This document shows positions 31,286 through 43,220 of a stretch of 64,000 nt of DNA, one piece after another. Source of the stretch: Gymnopus androsaceus JB14 (Eukaryota > Basidiomycota > Agaricomycetes > Agaricales > Omphalotaceae); assembly GCA_009733575.1 (NCBI GenBank), contig ML769591.1, forward strand, positions 9,920 to 73,919, given 5' to 3'. Positions within the stretch are counted from its first letter, which is position 1; each line of letters starts with the position of its first letter. The notes beneath the pieces are model-generated. The model saw only the letters and a list, made by a program, of their open reading frames with translations. It made no database searches and was not told the origin of the DNA. The position numbers were made by a program, and so were the translations under genes.

Positions 31286-33446
31286 CAGCCGCCAGTGACA
31301 GCAGCATTCTATCTATCGTTTCACGGTGGATCAGATTCACCGTTGTAGCTCTAGCCTTGGGCTTAGCTTGGCGCTCATCATCCATCATTTCCGAAACACA
31401 ACACATTGGTTAGGAAGACAGACTACTCTACACTATTCCGCACTACATCCACCTACTCCTCCGGATTTTTCTACATAGATTCATAGATGACTCTACGTGT
31501 TTGCTTACCGGTAGCAAACACTGGCCCCCGCTCATGTATTATCACTATCATCGTTGTTCCGTTCGCTTCCCGCTCTTTGCTGCTATCTTGGTTTCGCTAT
31601 CATCAGCCTACCTTCCACTCCTTTGCTAGATGCTTCTTTTATCCCACAATGCCATACATAAATCAAATCGTTTTGTCAAGGACACTATATTACTACTATC
31701 TAAGATTACTTGTCCTTTACCTACACACAAAGTATATATACATTAAATATGTTGTTGGGCTCCATACGATACGTAGATCGGTTTCGTTTTCGTTTTCTGT
31801 AAATCTTCATTTATTTTCTTGCATATTATTACTTACATACAGTATCATCCAAATCTCGGTTCTGTTGTTCGTCTCGAAAACGATTTGTAAATATTACACA
31901 TGGATACCGCCAAGAGTATCTATCATACCTTCTTGCTTATACTTACCTTCTTTTGTGGATCCTTTTCTGCTTTGGTGTGCTCACCGTTACTTACTGGTAG
32001 ACGATAGACCGAACAAATTCACATGCAGAAGCGGAGGAGAGGTTTCCCACGACCGCGGAGCGCCAATTTCAACTGCGACCATCTGGCTGGAAAAAGCAAA
32101 AGTATAGGAGCACATTGGATCCTAGTTACATATACTTACAAGGATTTAGATCGTTCGAGCATTGCAACCACGACTGGAAAAAGGAGCACAGTTACGTAGA
32201 TATATGATGATAACGAATCCTTTCTCGGATGAGTCTGCCAGCAAAAGCAATTTATTTTACCCTTTCCAGCCTCCATCTACCGGACTCATTGTCAATCTGG
32301 TGGTGTTTTTATCATCACATCCATTCTACGTGCCCTTTCTACGTGCCCTTCACATTGACTTAGACTTATTTGAAATTATCACTCGGAAAATCGAAACTAC
32401 ACCTCCTATCCCACAACGCCGCTCTCACCCCGTTTATTCAATATCCATCCAACGCGGGACGCTTATTTACATATTCCGCTTCCTTGTTGCTTTCCATATA
32501 GGTCACGGTTTCCATCTGCCCTCAATTTCTCTTACTATCACTGTCTATTCACTGCCATCCACTTTTCTACTTTCCGCGTGGCCCCTGCGGTCTCCTTCTT
32601 TTCGCAATTGTAGTAAATTTATCTCCAACTTCTATATTTCTGCTCTTTCCACAAGTTGAGAAACTTTGATAGCGTGCTTACATCCACTGCTTTCGGCAGT
32701 TGTCCGACTGTACTCTGCGTAGATTACTGCCGTTATCGCGCCTCACACGCGTCTATAGTTATACACTTCATTTATGATCGTGCATTACTCTGCCTACGGG
32801 AGACTACGTCTATACGCGCATGAGTTGCGACAAGTCCTTCGGACTTGACGAAACGGACTATTACTTACAATTACTTACATCGTACATTAACCCCGAAATA
32901 CTTACTTACTCACTGACAGAGTCTCGGTCTCGCCGAGACTCGTTGTATTATCATATTGACTTGTATACGCCGAAACCACTTACTGTACAGTTTGTGGTAC
33001 ATACAGCGACGCTGCTTACAAAAAAATACTGGCTTTTCCCCCACTTTTCTTACTTGCATACTGAGCGAACTGCGAGAGTTCTACCCCGCCGCACTCAAAG
33101 CACGTCTCCTGTACACACGAGACCAAGCTTTACACCGTAAGGTTTCCTTGGCTGTTACTCGGTCGTTTTGAGGCCCGATTGATACTTTCACCAATTAAAC
33201 ATGCGTACCGGCTTTGTTCCACAGCCCGCGTTGTATAACAGACACGTATAAGCATCTGAGGCTATCTTGAGAGAGTACGCTTTGGCTGAGCGCTGGGTGA
33301 CTCACACTTACCTAATCGATCCAGGCGTGACCGGCGAACAATAGAACTTCGCCTGAACCTCTCTGAGTCTCTCGCTCCTTCATGCACCATTGGTCAGTGA
33401 GCATGCACAATTCCTCCTCCAATAACCTAATCGTCAACTCTAGATT
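31286..33446. other. 2.2-kb region without a convincing gene; two perfect hairpins
   Basis: Open frames (for example 31,487-32,107 and 32,162-32,659, plus) are strings of Tyr/Leu/Ser/Pro from pyrimidine-rich DNA and have no domain. Hairpins CAAGTCC-TTC-GGACTTG (32,830-32,846) and AGTCTCGG-TCTCG-CCGAGACT (about 32,920-32,940) stand out. It could be a long 5' region of the chromodomain gene or hold an unannotated RNA. Confidence 0.4.
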
Positions 33447-36400
33447 ATGGCTCCTCCATCTTCGCAAGAAATCTCAGAACCAGAAACTCAGTTCATAGAG
33501 TTGCCGGACGACGACGTGAATCTCTGGGATGCTGTGGAAATTGTAGCAGAGCTAGGGAACAAGTTCAAGGTTAAATGGGATGGAATCGATCCTGGAACTG
33601 GCAAACCCTGGCAGGATAGCTGGGTATTAAAGCACGATGCAACGGATGACTTGGTAGCAGCATGGAGGGAGAAGCATCCTCGCAGTAGTACGTCTATGCT
33701 AACATGTTATTCCCAATTAATTGAATATTATTAAATTAACCATTTCCGCAGCAAGGAAATCCAAGAAAGCATCTACTCATTCTTCAAAGTCGTCCCGAGG
33801 TGGATCGAAAGCTTCCACTGCGAAAGCAAACCAGATTTCTTCAGCCAAGTATATTTCACGGCCCACTCCGAAACGCGACACTACAGAGTATGACGAGCCA
33901 CCGAAAGCAGGCCCTTCCAAGTCCCGGTCAAAGAAGCGTAAACACGCTTCAAATGACCAGGACGAGTCGATATCCATGGCTGCAAGGCGAAGAAACGAAA
34001 GACGGTAGAACCGTCAACGTCAGGTGGCGAACAGTGAAGAAGAGGAGGTGCCTATGCCAAAGAAGGCAAAAAGGAGAGTAGTGCAATCCGCGCATGAATC
34101 TCGTGCATCCGATAACGAAATGCGTACACCACTACCGCCGAAATCACGTCCAACTCCCCAATCTGGTCGGCACTTCAGCAGCGGCACCGTCACCATCGAT
34201 CCTCCAAGGAAGAAAGCTCAGGGAAAGCCAGAAGGCGCTTCAGTTCCTCCGAGTCCCTCCGAACATGATTTTAACGACTTTAACGACTTTGACTTTTCGG
34301 CTCCCGCAGACGATGTACCAAATGTTGGGAAAGTGATACCCAAACGAGGTGCAACGAAGAAAAACACCGTGTTTGTGACGAAAAAACAGGCCAAACCCAC
34401 TAAATTCGTGGCAGTTGACGATGACTCTGAGGATCGACGAGAGGAGGAAGGGGCCAGGCAGAAAACTCCGATGGTGACTAATAAACCGCGTTCACGAGGA
34501 CTCGTTGAAAGGACAGACAGCTTTGTCCTGAATCCTCATTCTCCGCTTGCACAGAGTGCAAACGAGGCCACAGGCCTTGCGAAGGGCTTATCAAAGAGGT
34601 TGGAAGCGAGGGATTCCAGTGGACCACTTGCTCCGCCTAAACTAGCTCCAGTGAGGGATTCATCCCCTAAGACGCTAGCGAGCGCGAAGAATTTAGGTGC
34701 ACCTCCTCCAGCGAACAAGAAAACAAAGAATCCCGGTGTACTACTTCCTCTACCCATTCTTCCTCATACCGTCAGCGCTGTTGCGGGATCCCCGACTCGC
34801 GTCTGTGTTCCGGAACTGGAGCTGGAGGAACTCAAGCGACTCGAGGAACGTCTCTCTCCTGCCTCCAAATCGCGGCTGAAAGAGTTTGACGATTTCTGGG
34901 CATCACTTGAAGAGCCTCCACGTGTAGCAGAGGCTCCTGCGGACGACGTGGTAGTAAACCTTCCTCCCAAGCCAGTCCCAGCCCGCGGTGGATCCATCGT
35001 TCCTGAAACCGATCCGGGTACTTCTTCGCAATCTCAATCACAGTCACAACCTTCGCAATCTCAGCAACCTCCGTTGCCTTCACAGCAGCAGCCTCCTCCA
35101 TCGCCTCGACCCACCATCAAATCTTCGATGAAGCCTCGGTCGCCGAGTAAGAACGGTATATCTTCGAAGAGCCCAGAACTTCCGGATGATTATGACGATT
35201 ACCCCATCGATAACTCTCCTCCATTGTTCCCCAATCGTGACGCCAACAACAAAGGCTATTCCAAATCGAAAAAACTTGGCCCGATTCCTGTCGTTTCACC
35301 ATCCACGTTTCATCCGCATCTTCCTCCCTCGTCAGATAGAAATAGTGGTGATGTTGACGGTGATGTCGAAGAAGAAGAAGAAGAAGAAGAAGTTGAGGAC
35401 ACGATTGACCAGTTTTCACCTGAAAAGAAAGATCAAGCCAATGCTTTGCGCCGAATTCCCATTCACAGTCGGAAGACTAGGAGCAGAACTGTGGAGGTAG
35501 ACACAGGAGTGGAAGCTCGTGCGAATGGGGACATGGATCTCGATGTAGACCACAGCGAACTCCAGGTCAAAGCACCAGCGGTTGTTCACAAGAGCTCGGA
35601 ACCATCTCAGCGTGTTATCCAGTCTCACGCGAACGTAATAAGTTTGTCTCAAGACAGCGATGTGATAGATCGAGAGATTCGCGAACGAGGTGCGCAGCTG
35701 GCAGATCAGGCCAGAAAGGAAAGGAGGGCTGAATTGGGATTGAAACCGCGCGGGGAGAACAGGAGGAATTTGAACCACCTTTTGGAGCAGAAAGATCAAG
35801 TTCGCGACGGGGCGGAAGACCATGTTTCTCCTGCTGCTAATTTCGTCGATGCTACCGGCGAGACCAATCGCAAATCTCTGGCCATGGATGTGAATGAAGG
35901 CGATCGGCATCTTGTAGATGATGAGTATGATGCTGACAGAGAGGTATGTGATTCAGTACGAGGTTCCTAATAAGAAACTGATTCCTATATATAGGTCAGT
36001 ATGGAGTTACAGTATCCTGAAGAGTTACCGGAATCTCTTGTCCAACCTATGGCAAACGGGCATTCACCGCGCAGGGAATCATCCCCTCATGCGCGCAAGG
36101 TGTGTATCGGATCAATCCAATCTCACTTCTTCTTACTGATTCCTGTTTAAACTATAGATTACACGAGACCAACCAAACGACTTAGACGCACAAGCGGAGA
36201 AGAAAGCATTATTGGACGAAATCGCGTCGTTGAAAGAGAAAGTGTCTATCGCCCACGCTTCGAACGAATCAAACCTCGCTCAACTGAAGGATGCCAAAGC
36301 CGAGTCTCAACTATTGCACGCCCGTGTAGAGGAGCTGCTCCAGGAGAACATCGCACTTCGAAGCAAGTTACAAGAATCTACCGCCGCCTATGATGACTCC

Positions 36401-37174
36401 CGTAACAAGGTCGAGCAACTCGAACAGCAAAACCAAAAATGCTCCGAGGATCTGGCTAACGCTCTCTCTGCGAAGGCCTATGCGGAGAAGGACCGCGATT
36501 TTTTACGACAACAATACAATACTGCGGATGGCTACGCATCCGAGGTCCGCAAAGAGAATATTGACCTGCTGAAGCGAGCGGAGATTGCTGAACGCCAGGC
36601 CTCTGAGGGTGTCGCGCTCGTCAAGGCCACCTTTGAGGAAAAGCTTCGCGTCTCGGAAAAGCAGTGCGAGGCATTTTCGAGAATAACGGAATTCATGATC
36701 AAGAAGGATACAGCGACGGATGGGGTAAGACAACAGGCTGCAGAGGCACCAGAGTTGAAGGCGAGGTGTATCGAGCTGGAGAAAGAGTTAGCTCTGGTAA
36801 GGGAGGATATTGAAAGGTTGGAGACTGAGATGGAGGTTGAGCAGCTACGTGTCGAGGCGCTAGAACAGGAGAAGGAAAGAGTGGAAGAAGAGTGGCATAG
36901 GGAAGTAAGCGGAATGAACGGCGATCTTAGGGAGAGTCGACAGCAAGTGGCGCAGCTGATGGTAGATCTCAATGAGGTCAAGTCGAAGCAAAATGGGAAT
37001 TCCAACAAAACGGTTTTTCGATGCGAGTGGAGGGCAGCGAATTCTAATCGTTGTTTGTTCATTTGCGATACTGCAAAGGTATAGTCTGACTACATTCATT
37101 CCGAATTGATCTTTACTGACTGAGTCAACCAGGAATTGGAAGACCACGCGATCCATGGAGGACATATCGACTAG
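33447..37174 (+). CDS. Chromodomain protein with coiled coil and C-terminal Cys/His motif; in-frame stop at codon 166
   Basis: Five exons (33447-33687, 33752-35943, 35995-36099, 36158-37078, 37133-37174) join in phase to 1,166 residues if one stop is read through. Residues about 25-72 are a chromo-like domain (LWDAVEIVAELGNKFKVKWD, then PWQDSWVLKHDATDDLV), which binds methylated histone tails or similar ligands. A long Ser/Lys/Pro-rich disordered part follows, then a coiled coil of about 270 residues and a C-terminal FRCEW...CLFICD...HAIHGGH that could bind zinc. TAG at 34006-34008 interrupts the frame in exon 2; both sides are open and in the same frame. A nuclear, chromatin-linked role is inferred. 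Confidence 0.7.
34006..34008 (+). other. Premature in-frame TAG in the chromodomain gene
   Basis: The codon lies between RRRNERR and NRQRQVANSEEEE, which read as one basic-to-acidic linker. CAG to TAG is a single C-to-T change. No intron with usable borders removes it in phase. Confidence 0.7.
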
Positions 37175-37356
37175 GATATTTCTTGACTCAATTCAGAGAA
37201 CCGTTAATTATCTACTTGGGCTTGTCAATCTATTCTTTCTTTGTTTACTGTTTGGCTGTTTTCAGATGTTGTAGAGCTGGAAGGTGACGCTGGCGATATA
37301 TATACATAAGTATTAACATTGTATTGAGTTGGTAGAACAGCCTCAAAATGGATAAA

Positions 37357-37445
37357 AAATTGCTGTATGTACTACTGACTGCTCTCCCGTTTACTCTCGA
37401 CGGCAAACAGCCAGTCGGGCCATGGTACTTATGAACCTACTTTGA
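37357..37445. repeat. Dispersed repeat, copy 1 (partner at 41,080-41,165)
   Basis: TTGCTGTATGTACTACTGAC... to CAGTCGGGCCATGGTACTTATGAA matches 41,080-41,165 with scattered changes in the middle. No ORF or terminal repeat was seen, so the class is unknown. Confidence 0.65.
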
Positions 37446-37849
37446 GGCTTAAGTACCAAGTACTAATAAATATGTAGATGCTCTATTTTGTTCGTCTAAA
37501 ATGCCTTTCGTCGTTCGATCCGCAAAACCCCGATTTAGGGACTTGATTTATAGGTCACCTCTAATAACCCATACCTGACATCTTTTCCTTTTCCTCATTC
37601 TCCTGTCAATTACTGTGCTGTCTTTTTTTTCGCCTCGTTTCTAAGCTTTCTATCTCATCTTACCATGTTCCTATCCATTCTTATGAAGTGTACCTTGTTG
37701 GCTTCACGTAGAAATAAGTACTAGTGCTGGCACATGTATTTAAACAATCTATAAGTACATACATATTTACTGATACAGTGCCGTATCTGATGTTACAAGT
37801 TGAAGATACTCAAGTATGAACTGCAGTTGAACGCCTTCCCCTAATTCCA

Positions 37850-39587
37850 TCAAGTAAGCAACAAGCGCTTCGTATGGAACCCTTCATAACCTTTCGCCGC
37901 CGCTTCGTTGCATAGCTTAGCATAAGTAGGTATTCCACCCGGGAATTGCAACATCTGCACTTTCTTTCCTGGAATGTTGGTCCCCAGGTACCACGAATGC
38001 TTTGCTCCGGACCAGAGGCCATGGGCAGCGAACTCGTTAACCATGTTACTGTATGCGTCCTGAGCTTCCTCCGTAGGAACTATGCTCGATATTTGATTGT
38101 CCTTCATGTATCGAATACAGTCGATTATCCAATCGCTCGTCAATTCCTATATTCATCTATCAGATATATGTTCGACCCATGAGAAAACCAGAAGGCTTAC
38201 GATGGAACTAGGACCATTGCTGTAAGAAGAGGGAGAATGTGGGCCGTATATCCAAAACATGTTTGGGTAAGTGGCACTGGCTAATCCCAGATAGCTCTGA
38301 ACACCGTCTGTCCCCCATTTCTCTTTGATAGGAACGCCATCCTGACCGCGGATATCGATAGAGGTAATCCCACCGGTGACCATGTCGAAGCCAGTAGCAA
38401 AGATTAGAACATCGAACTGATGCTCGGTGCCATCGCTAGTCTTCAAGCCGTTGGGTGTAATCTCCTCTATTTTATCTTTGTTAATGTCGACAAGCGTGAT
38501 ATTGGGCTGGGCATAGGTCTCGAAGTATCTCTGTTCGAGGCTTGGTCGTTTAACGCCAAATGGATGGGGAGCCTTCATAGGTGCGAGCTTTTCCTGTAGT
38601 TCGGGATCGGCAATTCTCTCCCTCACCTTCTCTCTCCAAAATGCATATGCTTCATCGTTAAATTGTTGGTTGGTGAAGATTTCCCCATAAGTTCCCAACC
38701 AGAACTGAAATCCTCCCTTCTCCCACTTGTCCTCGAAGAAAATAGTGCGCTCTTCTGGCGTTATATCTTGAAACGGCTTGCGATCGAGGTCATAGGTAAA
38801 TCCAGAGAAGGTCTGGTTTCGGCGACCAAAGAGGACGGGGTAAAGGCTGTTCTTCAGCTTCTCGTCCTCCTCCGGATTGACCTTTTGTTGTCTCATGGGA
38901 AGGCAGAAATTCGGCGTGCGTTGGAAAATAGTAAGATGGTCCACGATCGGAGCAATTTCCTGGATAATCTGTACTGCTGTTGCTCCCGTCCCAATAATTC
39001 CAACTCTCTTTCCCTTCAAATCACACCCCTCCGGCCACCTCGATGTATGATGAACTTGGCCCTTGAAAGTTTCCCTACCTTTGTACTCGGGAACGTAGTA
39101 CTTGGACCCTATACCCGTGCACAAGCTCAAGAATTGCCCTCTCAAGACTCGACGATCCTCTGTCGTAACAATCCATCGATTAATCGAATCATCCCAGACC
39201 GCTGAAGCGACCCGGGAGTTGAACAGGAAGTCCCGTTTAACATCAAGCTTTTTGTCCACGTACTCAAAGTACGCCTGAAGCTCTTTCCATCCAGGAAACT
39301 TTTCCGACCATGTCCAATCCTTCCATAGCTCCCGGTCAGAGAATTGATAGATAGGAAGCTCTGAGTCGACGCGAGCACCGGGATATCTGTTCCAGTGTTG
39401 AATAACGGGTTGGTTAGTGTATAGGAGGAGATGAAATGTACCTGTTCCAATACCACGTCCCTCCCAGATTTCCGCCTGCCTCAAGGACTTTCACAGTGAA
39501 GCCTAGCTTGCGGAGGTTGATAAGCTGGTGCACTCCTGCAAAGCCACCACCAACCACGATTACATCGTATTCCTGAGTCTCGGACAT
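37850..39587 (-). CDS. Flavin-containing Baeyer-Villiger-type monooxygenase
   Basis: NADPH- and FAD-dependent enzyme that would insert oxygen next to a ketone carbonyl, giving an ester or lactone. The start at 39587 gives MSETQEYDVIVVGGGFAG, the FAD Rossmann motif. The type I BVMO fingerprint F-x-G-x3-H-x3-W-P is present as FKGQVHHTSRWP. The NADPH Rossmann motif follows as GIIGTGATAVQ. IFATGFDMVTGG is the conserved late FAD-contact region. Two introns are seen, near 39,440 and 38,150. About 540 residues, normal for the family, with no signal or membrane segment. Substrate unknown; cyclohexanone-, cycloalkanone- and steroid-type enzymes share this architecture. No clustered biosynthetic backbone gene is visible. 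Confidence 0.9.
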
Positions 39588-40655
39588 GAGCGAGTATGGG
39601 GAAAAAAGGCTGCAGAATTAGCTCCAGTGTTCATCTTTTAACAGGAAATAGACTTGTTCATGAGAAAGAGAGCTCGGATTCGGCCTCAGGAACATGAGAA
39701 AAGAGGAGCGTAGTAGAATAGCAATCTGTAAGGATGAAAGTGGCCGGCTATTCATCATTACTTCCATCCTTGTAAGAAATCACCCGACCTAAATTGTTAT
39801 TCTAGATATTCAAAGGTGTTCCGCTTCGGGTTCGATTCTCTTCTAGCAGCCACAAGGTAATAACGCAACTTTAACAATCTTGAATAGAAAAAAAGGCTCA
39901 CCGGACAAGAGATGGTCGCTCGTTCTCGTCACAGAGTTCTGGTTGGTTATTAAGTGAGTCTTGGGGTCTAGGAGGCTGAAAAAGAAGACTGTTCCCTTAG
40001 GCCGAAGAGTAAGTAAGGCGTGAGGTACCCTTCTTCGAAGACTCTGAGCCCAATATTCACATTCCCAACCACCCGTAAAGCCGGAAAAACTCGTATAGAG
40101 ATATCAAAAAATTCATGGCGGCGTCGAGGCATACTATTGTCTCCAAATGTGCTACCTGATTGCGTAATATCCTGTTCTTCAGAATCTTCTCAGCGAACCG
40201 GTCTCGGTTATCCTTCCTGACCGCGAGATAGTCCTGGATATCCCTCATGAAGGCATCTAGCCGACCAATATCAAGTCTGGATACTTCTGATATTCGAGGC
40301 ACTGATCCCATTCTTGTCGTCGGTCATCTCGACATGAAGAACGCCCTTCTGGACCTCGTGAATGTTAAACTTGACCTCTCGAGTGTACTTGGCTCTCCCG
40401 GGATCAACGAATAATACGATGTCCGAGACCTTTATGAGCCTTGGTTTCTTCCAGCAAGTCCTGCCAAAGTCTCTGACAGACGAAACGTTGCGCCAAACGT
40501 CGTAGCCAATTTCTCAACCTCTCTAAAGCTCAATATCCTGTCCGCTCGAAACCGCTCGCTCCTCGACTTTTTTTTTTTTTTGCTCTTTTCTAGTTGGTTT
40601 GTACTGTTCTTCATGTCTTGTGCCGCTCTCTAATCGTCGTCGTTTTCATTCGCAG
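39588..40655. other. No secure gene
   Basis: An 84-residue minus frame (40,057-40,311) is charged and helical but isolated. A 12-base T run lies at about 40,569-40,580. The Argonaute relic may extend leftward into 40,440-40,560, where VVANFSTSLKL can be read. Confidence 0.35.
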
Positions 40656-40987
40656 TCATAGCTCCAGCCGGTAAGGCTCTACCTACTATGGAGCTCATTC
40701 GTTTTCTCCAAGAACGCATCGCTTCAGATGTATTCACTCCTCCAGGCGTCTACGACAGCCACAAGAACTTTTTCACAGCCAGGAAACTTTCTTTGGGTCC
40801 AGACAATACACGAGAAGCAAGTTCCATCCGTGTCATTTTGTTAGAGTGACTTTGACGAATTCCTCTTCCTTTTCTAGTTCAATGTAACCCTCGACAGTCC
40901 AGACGAAGCTGCTGCATCCAAGCCTGGTGCCAAAGAGCCCAAAGTCTACAAGATCCATTTGAATCTTGTCGCAACAATCAATCCCGA
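40656..40987 (+). pseudogene. Argonaute N-terminal domain fragment
   Basis: Two pieces, 40656-40816 and 40878-40987, read IAPAGKALPTMELIRFLQER, then FTPPGVYDSHKNFFTARKLS and FNVTLDSPDEAA, then KVYKIHLNLVATINPE. This order matches the ArgoN domain of eukaryotic Argonaute proteins. The intron between them has GC-AG borders (GCAAGT donor at 40817). After a normal-looking donor at 40988 the linker, PAZ, MID and PIWI parts are missing: a dispersed repeat begins at about 41,080 and the flavoprotein gene follows. The fragment cannot slice RNA. It shows that an Argonaute gene copy once stood or was inserted here. Confidence 0.75.
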
Positions 40988-41079
40988 GTGAGTGGCGTTT
41001 GCTCTCTTTTCCAGTCCCGACACATGTTCTCAGTTTGGAGCCTTCAATGAAGTATCTCTTTAACTTTCGCTCTATGAAC

Positions 41080-41165
41080 ATTGCTGTATGTGCTCCTGAC
41101 TGCTCCCCCCGTTTTATTCTTGATGGTAATGTTCAAGCGGCCAGTCGGGCCATGGTACTTATGAA
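41080..41165. repeat. Dispersed repeat, copy 2 (partner at 37,357-37,445)
   Basis: Lies directly after the truncated Argonaute exon, which suggests it marks the breakpoint. Confidence 0.6.
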
Positions 41166-41308
41166 ACTATTTTTACTTAGCGTCGAGGCTGCTTCATGGT
41201 TAGGTTAAGTTTATGGAACAGACGCGACGTTATATCAATCAGGTACGTATACACACTGCATGCCAAATTCGTTCTGACCCAAGAGGTTTAAATGGCCTCT
41301 CCGCAATC

Positions 41309-43124
41309 TTATGATGGTAGTATACCACTGGTCGCCTCTCCATAGAGCTCTGCAGCACACCTTAAACCTGCCTCAAATGCTCCTTGAATCCACCCATGCG
41401 TATAGCTGGCCTGCTCCCCTGCAAAGAATACCCTCTTATCCCACTCAGCCCTACACATGTCTTCTAAGAACATGCTTTTCTGCATCGGCGCGAAATAGGT
41501 GAATGCGCTCCCACCAGCCAACTCATCGGAGGGAAAGACCTGCGCTGCACTTGCTTCCAACAACGGGAGGGAGTTAGCATCGCCAAATATGGTGTCGAGG
41601 TCCCTGGCGGCTTGGAGGGCGCGATTGGCGGGTGACATAGAGCCTAGGATCGTGGCATCTTGCTCAAAGGTGTAGGCGGCCATGACGACGCCTCGGTCAC
41701 TGGCTCTCGCCATGTCGGAGTCAGCCTCTCTGGGAAACATGGTGTAGCGGATGGGGAGATCGGTTACGACGCCGCCATCCGTACCTTGGCCTTCCTTCTC
41801 AAATTCTTTCTTCCACCAACGCTCGCGGTACTGAAGGAGGACTTTGGTCACTTCAACGTAGCGCACCGTCCTAATAGCCAACTCCTTGAGGGGTGAGAAT
41901 GGCTTTGAACGAGTGATGACGCGGAGAGCTGTATAAGGGATGGCGATGATTAACCAGTCGCCCACGACGCTCCGCTGCCCTGCTTGCGTATCGTAAGTGA
42001 GCTTGATAGAGGACCGCGAGTCACTCGTAACCCCGTCAGATGTCTCCTCGATATGCGTCACTCGCGCACCAAAGCGAATCTTGTCAATGAGGGTGTTTGT
42101 ATCGATGGTGCGATCACGGATGAAGCATAAGGGAAGGGTGTCCATTCCCCCCTGAAGTTGCTGCATCTTTGCACTTTCACCACCTTGGTTACTCGAGAGG
42201 AAGCTGTCCTTCCAAGACTCGATGAAACCATTTTCAAAGACAACGTGCGCGTTTCCTAGGTCATAAAGGTTGATAGCATCGGGGGACCACCTCGCGAAAT
42301 CGGATAGGAAAGTTCGGAGGGTGTATTTGTCGAATGCCTGTGTGACCTCTTTGTATGCTGTGGCGAGATTTTTTGGGTTATCCTGGTAGTACTTTGCGAA
42401 TAACTCATAAACAGGCGCCACCGCTTCATCCCACAGATCATCGCAGGTCTTCCCTTTCTCCTCCTCTCGTAAGCCAGGGAAGAGTGCGAGTAACGTGGGG
42501 TCTCGACTCTTCAACATCTGGTTGAACTGGGCATACGTCAGTGTCTTGCCCAACCCCCTCAAGTAAATGAACTTGTTCTCCATCTCGAATGGGAAAAGGG
42601 GGAGACCAAATTTGTTAATATAGCCCATAGTGAGGAAGTGGTTACTGGGGATTCGCATTGCTCCACCCTCGCCGTGCAGGCCTGGTGCAAAGATGGGATC
42701 GCGGAAGGTCTTAACGCGACCGCCAACGCGAGAGGAAGCTTCAAGGATTTCAACCTCAAATCCTGACTTGTTGAGCTCATAGCCCGCACAAAGACCAGAG
42801 GTACCTGCGCCTATAATGAGAACCTAAACATTTTTACTTTACTCTAGATTGCACCCATATAGCTTGACATCAACTAACCTTCTTGCGTCGTTCAGGTTTC
42901 TTATCGCCTAAACCGTATACAATGTAACTGGAGTAGCCTTTGAGTATGTCTGATTCATCTGGGATGATTGGACTGTAAATCTCTGAATCTTCTGTGGTAT
43001 TAGCTGGAGGAAGAGAGGAGATCTTCTTTAGGAAATGATAGGCAAGTGGACCCATCGATCCATAAGCAATGTCGTTTGCATAGTATGCGAGACCATCGCC
43101 GGAGCTGGGTACTGGGATAGACAT
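41309..43124 (-). CDS. Flavin amine oxidase, L-amino-acid-oxidase type
   Basis: Would oxidise L-amino acids to oxo-acids with release of H2O2 and ammonia, as known for Agaricomycete L-amino-acid oxidases used in nitrogen mobilisation and defence. Exon 1 (from 43124) encodes about 85 residues with no clear signal peptide. After an intron at about 42,880-42,826 comes the FAD motif VLIIGAGTSGLCAGYELNKS with the following GGRVKTFRDP. Substrate-side blocks include GLHGEGGAMRIPSNH and, late, FFAGEQASYTHGWIQGAFEA, the FAD-closing motif of the family. About 600 residues, complete, no frame damage. A monoamine-oxidase-like specificity is the alternative. A TATA-like site lies 90 bp upstream. Confidence 0.9.
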
Positions 43125-43212
43125 GCTTGAGTAATATTAGGTGAAAGTTGTGGCTTTGCTCGGGGTGAGACAGTATTTCCTGGAGTGTGTATGCATTGTT
43201 AACGACGTGTCC

Positions 43213-43220
43213 CTTTATAC
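43213..43220 (-). promoter_or_regulatory. TATA box candidate for the amine oxidase
   Basis: GTATAAAG on the minus strand, about 90 bp before the start codon at 43124. Confidence 0.5.

Noticed and set aside
31487..32659. Long open frames of 206 and 165 residues
   Set aside because: Composition is only that of pyrimidine-rich DNA (Tyr, Leu, Ser, Pro), with no introns, motif or plausible start context.
39800..39870. GGGTTCGATTCTC resembling a tRNA T-loop
   Set aside because: The bases on either side do not form a T-stem, and no D-arm, anticodon arm or acceptor stem can be drawn.
40057..40311. 84-residue minus-strand frame with charged helices
   Set aside because: Too short and isolated, no intron or family resemblance, and next to relic sequence; left unassigned.
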